NCBI GenBank assembly: GCA_000715605.1
Contig: KL568554.1
Span: 30,352-40,363 of the forward strand
Direction of reading: 5' to 3'
DNA length: 10,012 bases
Source: Streptomyces speibonae
GTDB taxonomy: Bacteria; Actinomycetota; Actinomycetes; Streptomycetales; Streptomycetaceae
The notes below the pieces were generated by a model. The model was not told where the DNA came from and made no database searches. It worked only from the letters and a program-made list of their open reading frames with translations. Of this stretch, positions 1 to 6,623 are shown piece after piece. A program made the translations under genes and the position numbers. Each line of letters starts with the position of its first letter. The first letter of the stretch is position 1.

Positions 1-1248
1 GCACAGGTCCCGCACCCGCTCGGCGGACTCGGCGTCGTAGGGCCCCGAGGAGTCCTGCGCGGCGGCCGCGAGCAGTTCCTCCGCACCGGCCGCGTCGAGC
101 GGTTCGACCGGCAGCTGGTGGACCCGGGCGGGCAGGTCGTCGGGCAGTCCGAGGGGGGAGCGGGAGGTGATCAGCACCAGGCTGTCGGACCGCTCCGGTA
201 TCAGGGTGCGGACCTGCTGCGGATCGGAGGCGTCGTCGAGCACCACGGTGACCGGCAGCCCGGTCAGATGCTGGTGGTACAGCTCGCTCAGCCGCTTGAC
301 CTGCTGGTCCGGTGAGGACCGCTCGCGGAAGAGCAGCTGTTCGCGCGGTGCCCCGAGCCGGTTCAGCAGGTGCAGCAGCGCGTCCCGGGTGGACAGCGGG
401 GGTTCTCCGGGGTTGTCGCCGCGCAGGTCGACGACGCAGGCGCCGCGGAAGTAGTCCCGCAGCTCGTGCGCGGCGCGCACCGCGAGGGTGGTGCGGCCGC
501 TGCCGGGCGCCCCGTGCAGCACCACCACGGTCGGCAGGGTCTCCGTGGTGGCGCGGGCCGCCTGCACCCACTGCCGGATCCGCCCCATCTCCTGCCGCCG
601 GCCCGCGAAGGGCCCCAGCGGTTCGGGCAGCTGCCCGAAGGACTGCTCCAGCACACTGCGGCCGCGGGCCGCCGCGCTCTTGTCGCTGCCGCGCAGCCGC
701 GGGCCGCTCTTCTTCGGCCCGGTGGACGCGGCGAGCACCCGCTGCTGGTCGAGGAAGGGGCGGATTCCGCGCACCTCGAGGGCCGTCAGCCACTGCAGCC
801 TCAGCTGTTCCGGCCCGCCCGGCTGGCTCACCGCACCGGCCCGGTGGTGGGCGGCGGGCACATGGGAGCCGGCCACCTTCACCACGGTCGTCGCCGCGCC
901 GACGACGCCGACGGTGACGCCCGCGCCCAGCGCCGTCCCGGCGCCCGTCCCGAGCGCCATGTCGGCGGCGACGGCCGCCAGCCCCGCGACCCCGGCCACC
1001 AGCAGGGGTGTCCCGGCGCCCTCGCGGGCGTAGCGCTGCCGGAAGGTGAGCTGTCCGGCCGCCGCCTCGTCCAGGGCGCGGGTGTACGCCTCGTACTCCT
1101 CGGCCGCCGTCTCCGCCATCGCGTCCAGCGCGCCGCGCGCCCGCGTGAGCAGCACCTTGCCGTCCGTGCGTCCGCCCGAGCGGCGCACCTCCTCCTCCAC
1201 CGCCCGGGTCAACAGCCGTTCGGCGTCCGCCCGGTGACTGTCCCGCAT
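1..1248 (-). CDS. NB-ARC/STAND-type P-loop NTPase with hydrophobic N-terminal region (C-terminus outside window)
   Basis: I translated this from the minus strand; 416 codons are open to the window edge. The ATG at 1248-1246 has a GGAGGGGG ribosome site 7 bases upstream. Residues 1-75 are charged and helical. Residues 79-127 are a glycine- and alanine-rich hydrophobic stretch ([15 protein letters not shown], then repeated GxxxG-like spacing) that could form a membrane hairpin. Next comes a basic linker, then a P-loop GAPGSGRTT at 246-254, a Walker B-like VVLDDA ending at 340, and an ITSR sensor motif at 360-363. This order matches AfsR/NB-ARC-like NTPases, which use nucleotide-driven oligomerisation and usually carry C-terminal TPR or similar repeats; the repeats would lie outside this window. 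The Walker A lysine is replaced by arginine. The role is unknown: regulator, signalling ATPase or NLR-like sensor are all possible. The NTPase call is firm, the function is not. Confidence 0.85.
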   Translation of the reverse strand, partial: MRDSHRADAERLLTRAVEEEVRRSGGRTDGKVLLTRARGALDAMAETAAEEYEAYTRALDEAAAGQLTFRQRYAREGAGTPLLVAGVAGLAAVAADMALGTGAGTALGAGVTVGVVGAATTVVKVAGSHVPAAHHRAGAVSQPGGPEQLRLQWLTALEVRGIRPFLDQQRVLAASTGPKKSGPRLRGSDKSAAARGRSVLEQSFGQLPEPLGPFAGRRQEMGRIRQWVQAARATTETLPTVVVLHGAPGSGRTTLAVRAAHELRDYFRGACVVDLRGDNPGEPPLSTRDALLHLLNRLGAPREQLLFRERSSPDQQVKRLSELYHQHLTGLPVTVVLDDASDPQQVRTLIPERSDSLVLITSRSPLGLPDDLPARVHQLPVEPLDAAGAEELLAAAAQDSSGPYDAESAERVRDLC

Positions 1249-1397
1249 GTGTCGTCCCCCTCCGGCGGCGTCGGCCCGGTCCGGCCGCGTCCGCTGGTCA
1301 CAAGTGTGTCGTGCGGGGGCCGCCGTGGGGAGAGGGCCGGATCGCCCGGCTGTGTGCTGCCGGGCTCCGGGGCGGGTACTGCGGCAGGATGGACACC
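1249..1397. promoter_or_regulatory. Divergent intergenic region between NTPase and thioredoxin-fold gene
   Basis: These 149 bases separate two divergent starts, so promoters for both genes must lie here or inside the flanking genes. The minus-strand ribosome site GGAGGGGG is at 1263-1256, and the plus-strand GGCAGG is at 1383-1388. A small dyad CACAAGTGTG (arms CACA/TGTG) lies near 1299-1308. A short GC-rich dyad GCCGG/CCGGC lies around 1336-1350. I see no convincing -35/-10 pair on either strand. Confidence 0.4.
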
Positions 1398-3431
1398 ATG
1401 CCGAACCGACTGGCCCATGAGACGTCCCCGTACCTGCTCCAGCACGCCGACAACCCGGTCGACTGGTGGCCGTGGTCCCGGGAGGCCTTCGAGGAGGCGC
1501 GGCGGCGCCAGGTGCCGGTGCTGCTGAGCGTCGGCTACTCCAGCTGCCACTGGTGCCATGTGATGGTGCACGAGTCCTTCGAGGACCCGGCCACCGCCGA
1601 GGACATGAACGAACACTTCGTCAGCGTCAAGGTGGACCGCGAGGAGCGGCCGGACGTCGACGCCGTCTACATGGAGGCGGTGCAGGCGGCGACCGGGCAG
1701 GGCGGCTGGCCCATGACCGTGTTCCTCACGCCGGACGCCGAGCCGTTCTACTTCGGTACGTACTTCCCGCCCGAGCCCCGGCACGGGATGCCGTCGTTCC
1801 GGCAGGTGCTGCAGGGCGTGCACCAGGCGTGGCGGGAGCGGCGGGACGAGGTCGACGAGGTCGCCGGGAAGATCACCCGGGATCTGGCCGAGCGGGAGCT
1901 CACCTTCGGCGACGACCGGCTCCCCGGCGAGCAGGAGCTGGCGCAGGCGCTGCTCGGGCTGACCCGTGAGTACGACCCGCAGCGGGGCGGGTTCGGCGGG
2001 GCGCCGAAGTTCCCGCCGTCCATGGTGATCGAGTTCCTGCTGCGGCACCACGCCCGCACCGGCGCGGAGGGCGCGCTGCAGATGGCGGCGGACACCTGTG
2101 AGCGGATGGCGCGCGGCGGGATCCACGACCAGCTCGGCGGCGGTTTCGCGCGGTACTCGGTGGACCGGGACTGGGTGGTGCCGCACTTCGAGAAGATGCT
2201 GTACGACAACGCGCTGCTGTGCCGGGTGTACGCGCATCTGTGGCGGGCCACCGGTTCGGAGCTGGCGCGCCGGGTGGCGCTGGACACCGCGGACTTCATG
2301 GTCCGGGAACTGCGCACGCCCGAGGGCGGTTTCGCCTCCGCGCTGGACGCCGACAGCGACGACGGAACGGGGCGGCAGGTGGAGGGCGCGTACTACGTGT
2401 GGACGCCCGCGCAGCTGCGCGAGGTGCTCGGGGAGGACGACGCCGAACTGGCCGCGCGGTACTTCGGGGTGACCGAGGAGGGCACCTTCGAGGAGGGCGC
2501 CTCGGTGCTGCAACTGCCGCAGCGGGACGAGGTGTTCGACGCCGGGCGGATCGACGGCATCCGGGAGCGGCTGCTGGCGGCGCGGGCGGCGCGGCCCGCC
2601 CCCGGCCGGGACGACAAGGTGGTCGCCGCCTGGAACGGGCTGGCGATCGCCGCGCTCGCCGAGACGGGGGCGTACTTCGGCCGGCCGGATCTGACGGAGG
2701 CGGCCGTCGCCGCCGGGGACCTGCTGGTCCGGCTGCACCTCGACGAGCAGGCCCGCCTCGTCCGTACCAGCAAGGACGGGCACGCCGGTGCCAACGCGGG
2801 GGTGCTGGAGGACTACGCGGATGTCGCCGAGGGGTTCCTGGCGCTGGCGTCGGTGACCGGCGAGGGGGTGTGGCTGGAGTTCGCGGGGCTGCTGGTGGAC
2901 CACATCCTGGCCCGTTTCACCGACGAGGAGTCGGGCGCGCTGTACGACACGGCGTCGGACGCGGAGCGGCTGATCCGGCGTCCGCAGGACCCGACCGACA
3001 ACGCGGCCCCGTCCGGCTGGACGGCCGCCGCGGGCGCGCTGCTGGGGTATGCCGCGCAGACCGGTTCGGAGCCGCACCGCACGGCGGCCGAGCGGGCGCT
3101 GGGTGTGGTGAAGGCGCTCGGACCGCGGGTGCCGCGGTTCATCGGGTGGGGCCTCGCGGTCGCCGAGGCGGTGCTGGACGGCCCGCGGGAGATCGCGGTG
3201 GTCGGTCCGGCGCTCGACGATCCGGCGACCCGGGCGCTGCACCGTACGGCGCTGCTGGGGACCGCGCCCGGCGCGGTGGTCGCCGTGGGGACCGAGGGGA
3301 GCGACGAGTTCCCGTTGCTCGCGGACCGTCCCCTCGTCGGCGGTGCACCGGCCGCCTACGTCTGCCGTCACTTCGCCTGCGACGCGCCGACGACCGATGC
3401 CGACCGGTTGCGTACGGCGCTGAATGGTTGA
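1398..3431 (+). CDS. Thioredoxin-domain DUF255/YyaL (spermatogenesis-associated protein 20) family protein
   Basis: This is a complete 677-residue protein, the usual length for the family. The N-terminus ([21 protein letters not shown]) is the family signature. A thioredoxin-like fold follows, with the site C50-H-W-C53 in SSCHWCHVM and a [11 protein letters not shown] segment near residue 77. The rest is a six-hairpin (alpha/alpha) barrel related to the N-acylglucosamine 2-epimerase fold, with conserved blocks HFEKMLYDN at 263-271, DADSDD at 317-322 and AWNGL at 411-415. No signal peptide or membrane helix is seen, so it is cytoplasmic. The biochemical role of the family is not settled; a redox activity or a sugar-processing role is suggested only by fold. 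I chose the ATG at 1398 because GGCAGG lies 9 bases upstream. An in-frame ATG at 1389 would have no spacing from that site. The gene is divergent from the NTPase gene. Confidence 0.93.
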   Translation: MPNRLAHETSPYLLQHADNPVDWWPWSREAFEEARRRQVPVLLSVGYSSCHWCHVMVHESFEDPATAEDMNEHFVSVKVDREERPDVDAVYMEAVQAATGQGGWPMTVFLTPDAEPFYFGTYFPPEPRHGMPSFRQVLQGVHQAWRERRDEVDEVAGKITRDLAERELTFGDDRLPGEQELAQALLGLTREYDPQRGGFGGAPKFPPSMVIEFLLRHHARTGAEGALQMAADTCERMARGGIHDQLGGGFARYSVDRDWVVPHFEKMLYDNALLCRVYAHLWRATGSELARRVALDTADFMVRELRTPEGGFASALDADSDDGTGRQVEGAYYVWTPAQLREVLGEDDAELAARYFGVTEEGTFEEGASVLQLPQRDEVFDAGRIDGIRERLLAARAARPAPGRDDKVVAAWNGLAIAALAETGAYFGRPDLTEAAVAAGDLLVRLHLDEQARLVRTSKDGHAGANAGVLEDYADVAEGFLALASVTGEGVWLEFAGLLVDHILARFTDEESGALYDTASDAERLIRRPQDPTDNAAPSGWTAAAGALLGYAAQTGSEPHRTAAERALGVVKALGPRVPRFIGWGLAVAEAVLDGPREIAVVGPALDDPATRALHRTALLGTAPGAVVAVGTEGSDEFPLLADRPLVGGAPAAYVCRHFACDAPTTDADRLRTALNG

Positions 3432-3476
3432 ACGTGTGGACATGTCAGGGGAGTTGGCCTGCGCAGTTGCGTTGTG

Positions 3477-3488
3477 ATTCGGTCGAAT
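3477..3488. repeat. 12-base palindrome ATTCG-GT-CGAAT
   Basis: This is a perfect inverted repeat with 5-base arms and a 2-base centre, in the gap 46 bases after the upstream stop codon. The size suits a small dimeric regulator site, but a match this short can occur by chance and no regulator is identified. Confidence 0.3.
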
Positions 3489-3581
3489 GACGGCCTGAAA
3501 CCGGTCAACTTCCGTTCACAGTCGCACGGTTACGCAACACGTTCTTTATCGGAAGCACCCTCACGCTTCACGATTCCCCCC

Positions 3582-3587
3582 TAACCT
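3582..3587 (+). promoter_or_regulatory. Candidate -10 hexamer TAACCT of the operon promoter
   Basis: It fits the TANNNT pattern of vegetative sigma-factor promoters. It would place the transcript start about 7 bases downstream, just at the foot of the hairpin starting at 3596. No acceptable -35 box sits 16-19 bases upstream (that stretch is C-rich), so this is a weak call. Confidence 0.2.
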
Positions 3588-3595
3588 CTACACAG

Positions 3596-3642
3596 CGGCG
3601 TGACGGATGGGGGCGTCAGACACCTGATGCACCGTCACGTCG
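3596..3642 (+). promoter_or_regulatory. Strong two-part RNA hairpin (leader element or attenuator)
   Basis: The outer stem pairs 3596-3606 with 3632-3642. It is 11 base pairs with one G-U, and its core is the perfect repeat CGTGACGG/CCGTCACG. The inner stem pairs 3613-3619 with 3624-3630. It is 7 base pairs with one G-U, closed by an ACAC tetraloop. A 6-by-1 internal loop joins them. A G5T5 run follows at 3644-3653. The hairpin ends only about 30 bases before the glycosyltransferase start, leaving no room for a promoter behind it. It is therefore probably part of the operon's own leader, or of a read-through transcript, rather than a simple terminator of the upstream gene. It matches no riboswitch class I recognise. 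Confidence 0.55.
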
Positions 3643-3660
3643 TGGGGGTTTTTGGGATCT

Positions 3661-3666
3661 GGGGGG
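3661..3666 (+). promoter_or_regulatory. G6 ribosome-binding site deciding a TTG start
   Basis: The GGGGGG lies 6 bases before the TTG at 3673 and is the best ribosome site near the 5' end of the first operon gene. It is part of a direct repeat, GGGATCTG at 3654-3661 and again at 3664-3671. The other candidate start, TTG at 3652, has a G5 run only 3 bases upstream, which is too close. Confidence 0.45.
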
Positions 3667-3672
3667 ATCTGT

Positions 3673-4980
3673 TTGCTCACGTCTGTCTTCATTGCTGTCG
3701 TTTCCCTGGCCTTGTTCTGGATGGCCGCGTTCACTCTGTGGTGGCAGATGCACGCCTGGCGCACACCGGAGGTGCTGGCCTCGACACGGTTCAGCAGCCC
3801 GGACGGCGGCGAGCATCTGTCGTTCTCGCTGCTGCTGCCCGCCCGGCACGAACAGGCGGTGCTCGACCACACCATTCAGCGGCTGCTGGAGTCCAGCCAC
3901 ACCGACTTCGAGATCATCGTGATCGTCGGGCACGACGACCCCGGGACCACCGCGGTCGCCGAAGCCGCGGCGGCCCGGGACCCACGGGTCCGGGTGGTCG
4001 TCGACACCCATGCGAAGAAGAACAAGCCGAAGGCCATGAACACGGCGCTGCCGCACTGCCGCGGCGACGTCGTCGGAGTCTTCGACGCCGAGGACCAGGT
4101 CCACCCGGAACTCCTCGCCCACGTCGACCACGCCTTCCGCTCCACCGGCGCCGACGTGGTCCAGGGCGGGGTGCAGCTGATCAACTTCCACTCCAGCTGG
4201 TACAGCCTGCGCAACTGCCTGGAGTACTTCTTCTGGTTCCGCTCCCGGCTCCACCTGCACGCGCAGAAGGGATTCATCCCGCTCGGCGGCAACACGGTCT
4301 TCGTCCGCACCGGCGTGCTGCGGGAGGCCGACGGCTGGGACCCCGACTGCCTCGCCGAGGACTGCGACCTGGGTGTCCGGCTCTCCAGCGTCGGCAAGCG
4401 GGTCGTCGTCGCCTACGACTCCGACATGGTGACCCGCGAGGAGACCCCCGGCTCGCTGATGTCGCTGCTCAGGCAGCGCACCCGCTGGAACCAGGGCTTC
4501 CTCCAGGTGTACCGGAAGAAGGACTGGAAGCAACTGCCCACCCTCGGCCAGCGGATGCTGGCCCGCTACACCCTGATGACGCCCTTCCTGCAGGCGTTCA
4601 CCGGCCTGATCATCCCGCTGAACGTGGCGGTCGCGCTCTTCCTCGACGTGCCCGTCTCCGTCGCCTTCCTCACCTTCCTGCCGGCCGTCACCGCGCTGGT
4701 CACCTTCGTCTTCGAGGTGGTCGGGCTGCACGACTTCGGCAAGCAGTACGGGCTGCGGGTGAGGTTCGTCCACTATCTCAAGCTCATCGTGGGCGGCCCC
4801 TTCTACCAGGTGCTCCTCGCCGGCGCCGCCGTCCGTGCCGTCTGGCGCGAACAGCGCGGACGCAACGACTGGGAGCTGACCACCCACGTCGGCGCGCACA
4901 TCGACGCCACGGACGGGACACGGGACGCCACCGCCGCCCCTGACGCCTCCGACCGGACCCGAGAGGACGTTCCCGCGTGA
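3673..4980 (+). CDS. Membrane family-2 glycosyltransferase, cellulose-synthase-like (processive type)
   Basis: It has 435 residues from the TTG at 3673; TTG 3652 would add seven. One N-terminal membrane helix (about 4-23) precedes a GT2 catalytic domain starting at SLLLPARHE. Visible motifs are HDD at 87-89, the metal/nucleotide-sugar motif FDAED at 137-141, the catalytic-base region AEDCD at 228-232, and QRTRW at 268-272, the QxxRW signature of processive synthases such as cellulose, chitin and hyaluronan synthases. Three or four membrane helices (about 300-393) and a WELTTH tail motif at 400-405 complete it. No PilZ domain is present, and it is much shorter than BcsA. It probably polymerises a nucleotide sugar into a glycan chain and extrudes it; the sugar cannot be read from sequence. 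It is the first gene of the operon and overlaps the next gene by GTGA. Confidence 0.88.
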   Translation: MLTSVFIAVVSLALFWMAAFTLWWQMHAWRTPEVLASTRFSSPDGGEHLSFSLLLPARHEQAVLDHTIQRLLESSHTDFEIIVIVGHDDPGTTAVAEAAAARDPRVRVVVDTHAKKNKPKAMNTALPHCRGDVVGVFDAEDQVHPELLAHVDHAFRSTGADVVQGGVQLINFHSSWYSLRNCLEYFFWFRSRLHLHAQKGFIPLGGNTVFVRTGVLREADGWDPDCLAEDCDLGVRLSSVGKRVVVAYDSDMVTREETPGSLMSLLRQRTRWNQGFLQVYRKKDWKQLPTLGQRMLARYTLMTPFLQAFTGLIIPLNVAVALFLDVPVSVAFLTFLPAVTALVTFVFEVVGLHDFGKQYGLRVRFVHYLKLIVGGPFYQVLLAGAAVRAVWREQRGRNDWELTTHVGAHIDATDGTRDATAAPDASDRTREDVPA

Positions 4981-6623
4981 CCTCCACTCTTCCCGCGGTG
5001 ACCGGCTCCGAGGCCACCGCGCGGCCCCGGCCTGTGCCCGCCACCGTCCCGGCCGGGCGGATACAGCCGCCGAGCCGGCTCCGCTCCTCCCGCCCCGACT
5101 TACTCCTGTGCGGCGTCCTCCTGGTGGTCGTCCTCGTCGTCCAGGGCTGGAACATCGCCGACTACCCCACCCTCAGCGACGACGAGGGCACCTACCTCGC
5201 CCAGGCCTGGGCCGTCCAGGAGGGCAGGGGCCTCGCCCACTACACCTACTGGTACGACCATCCGCCGCTCGGCTGGATCCAGCTCGCCGCCCTGACCTGG
5301 ATCCCGGCGATGATCAGCCCCGAGTCGATGACCGTCGGCACCATGCGCGTCGTGATGCTGCTGATCAGCGCCGTCAGCGCGGTCCTCGTCTACCTCCTCG
5401 GCCGCCGCCTCGCCCTGCCCCGCTGGGCCGCCGGGCTCGGCATGGCGATCTTCGGGCTCTCCCCGCTGTCGGTGGTCCTCCAGCGCGAGATCTTCCTCGA
5501 CAACCTCGCGGTGATGTGGACACTGCTCGCCTTCACCCTCGCCGCCTCACCGAGCCGCCACCTCTGGCACCACTTCGGCGCGGGCATGGCCGCCGCCACC
5601 GCGGTCCTCACCAAGGAGACGATGCTCGTCGTCCTGCCCGCCCTGTTCATCACCGCCTGGCGGCACAGCCACAAGGACACCCGCAAGTTCGCGCTGACCG
5701 GCGCCGTCACCGCCTGCGCGCTGATCGGCTTCTCCTACCCGCTGTTCGCCCTGCTCAAGGGCGAACTGCTGCCGGGCAGCGGCCATGTCTCCCTGTGGGA
5801 CGGCATCGCCTACCAGATGACCCGGCCGGGTTCCGGCTTCATCCTCGAGGAGGGCTCCGGCTCCTGGGGCGTGCTCCAGTCCTGGCTGTACTACGACCGG
5901 ATCCTGCCCCTCGGCGGACTCGCGGGCGCGCTGCTGCTGCTCGCCACCTGGCGCTGGTCGGTCACCGCCCGCGCGCTGGCCGGACCGGCCCTCACGGTCG
6001 CCGTCCTCGCCGCGCTGGCCCTGCGCCCGGACGGCTATCTGCCCGCCATGTACATCATCCAGGCGCTGCCGTTCCTCGCCCTCGTGCTCGCCGGAGGCAC
6101 CGCGAGCGTCGCCCACGCCGTGCTGCGCCGGCGCCGCTCGGCGGCCGAGCGCCGGGCACTGACCCGCGCCCGGTACGTCCTCGCCGGCGTCCTGGCCCTC
6201 GCCGCCTGTCTCTACGTCGTACCGCGCTGGTACGACGGTGCCCGCATCGCCGTGACCACCGAGGCCAACGCCCCCTACCAGGCGGCGTCGCGGTGGATGG
6301 CCACCGAGGTGGCCGACCCGGCGGACACCCGGGTGCTGGTCGACGACGCGATGTGGCTGGACCTGGTGCACGCCGGGTACCGGCCCGGCCTCGGCGTCAT
6401 CTGGTTCTACAAGGCCGACCTCGACCCCGAGGTGACCGAGAGCCTGCCGCGCGGCTGGCGGGACATCGACTACGTGGTCGCCTCCCCGACCGTTCGGCGC
6501 GACGCGAAGGACCTGCCCAACGTGCGGGACGCCATCGCCCACTCGGAGCCGGTCGCCGTCTTCGGCGAGGGCGAGGACCGGGTCGAGATACGCCGGGTCG
6601 CCACCGCCGGAGGCAGCCGATGA
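4977..6623 (+). CDS. GT-C fold glycosyltransferase, ArnT/PMT (GT39-like) integral membrane protein
   Basis: It has 548 residues. The GTG start at 4977 lies inside the GTGA overlap, with GAGAGGA 9 bases upstream. A basic, proline-rich cytosolic tail (1-41) leads into the first membrane helix (about 42-58). The first outer loop carries SDDEGTYLAQAW with D68, D69 and E70, the acidic site expected of GT-C enzymes. HPPLGW at 95-100, QREIFLDN at 169-176 and KET at 213-215 are family blocks. About ten more helices follow, the last near 400-417, and then a soluble outer domain of about 130 residues. Such enzymes transfer a sugar from a polyprenyl-phosphate carrier to an acceptor on the outer face of the membrane. 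The neighbouring DPM-GtrA gene would supply that donor, and the glycan made by the first gene is a plausible acceptor. Protein O-glycosylation is an alternative. Leu42 is encoded by TTA. Confidence 0.87.
   Translation: MTSTLPAVTGSEATARPRPVPATVPAGRIQPPSRLRSSRPDLLLCGVLLVVVLVVQGWNIADYPTLSDDEGTYLAQAWAVQEGRGLAHYTYWYDHPPLGWIQLAALTWIPAMISPESMTVGTMRVVMLLISAVSAVLVYLLGRRLALPRWAAGLGMAIFGLSPLSVVLQREIFLDNLAVMWTLLAFTLAASPSRHLWHHFGAGMAAATAVLTKETMLVVLPALFITAWRHSHKDTRKFALTGAVTACALIGFSYPLFALLKGELLPGSGHVSLWDGIAYQMTRPGSGFILEEGSGSWGVLQSWLYYDRILPLGGLAGALLLLATWRWSVTARALAGPALTVAVLAALALRPDGYLPAMYIIQALPFLALVLAGGTASVAHAVLRRRRSAAERRALTRARYVLAGVLALAACLYVVPRWYDGARIAVTTEANAPYQAASRWMATEVADPADTRVLVDDAMWLDLVHAGYRPGLGVIWFYKADLDPEVTESLPRGWRDIDYVVASPTVRRDAKDLPNVRDAIAHSEPVAVFGEGEDRVEIRRVATAGGSR
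5100..5102 (+). promoter_or_regulatory. TTA leucine codon (likely bldA-dependent translation)
   Basis: Codon 42 of the GT-C gene reads GAC-TTA-CTC-CTG-TGC in frame from the GTG at 4977. In Streptomyces TTA is the rarest codon and is read only by the bldA tRNA, which becomes abundant late in growth. I saw no other in-frame TTA in the genes of this window. The codon lies early in the second gene of a coupled operon, so it could limit this and possibly the later genes. Confidence 0.8.

Larger units (their letters stand above)
3432..3672. promoter_or_regulatory. Intergenic control region ahead of the glycan operon
   Basis: These 241 bases are richer in A+T than the flanking genes and contain no credible ORF. 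In order they hold a 12-base palindrome at 3477-3488, three GTT-led hexamers (GTTCAC 3514, GTTACG 3529, GTTCTT 3541), a C6 run at 3576-3581, a possible -10 hexamer TAACCT at 3582-3587, a strong hairpin at 3596-3642, and a G-rich ribosome-binding area at 3644-3666. The promoter of the downstream four-gene operon most likely lies here. I see no separate T-tailed terminator directly behind the stop of the upstream gene at 3431. Confidence 0.5.

Noticed and set aside
312-1527. Plus-strand ORFs across the left edge
   Set aside because: They are antisense to the NTPase gene, whose minus-strand translation shows P-loop, Walker B and sensor motifs and a good ribosome site. The plus-strand products are low-complexity.
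1209-3443. Long minus-strand ORF opposite the DUF255 gene
   Set aside because: It runs antisense through a clearly conserved gene, shows arginine/proline/glycine-rich low-complexity translation, and resembles no family. Such open antisense frames are expected at high third-position GC.
3596-3653. Simple rho-independent terminator of the DUF255 gene
   Set aside because: The stem is strong and a T5 run follows, but a G5 spacer separates them, and terminating here would leave about 20 bases for any new promoter before the ribosome site. A leader element fits better, though a termination role is not excluded.
3596-3672. Known riboswitch (c-di-AMP ydaO type or c-di-GMP type) in the operon leader
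   Set aside because: None of the conserved core sequences of these classes that I know are present; only the nested hairpin is visible.
3616-4899. Minus-strand ORF opposite the CslA-like gene
   Set aside because: It is antisense to a gene with complete GT2 motifs, and its translation is low-complexity. It has no independent support.
5108-6619. Upstream in-frame extension of the DPM1-GtrA gene
   Set aside because: The extension lies out of frame within the GT-C gene, is proline/arginine-rich, and the ATG at 6620 with GGAGG 6 bases upstream gives the normal family N-terminus.
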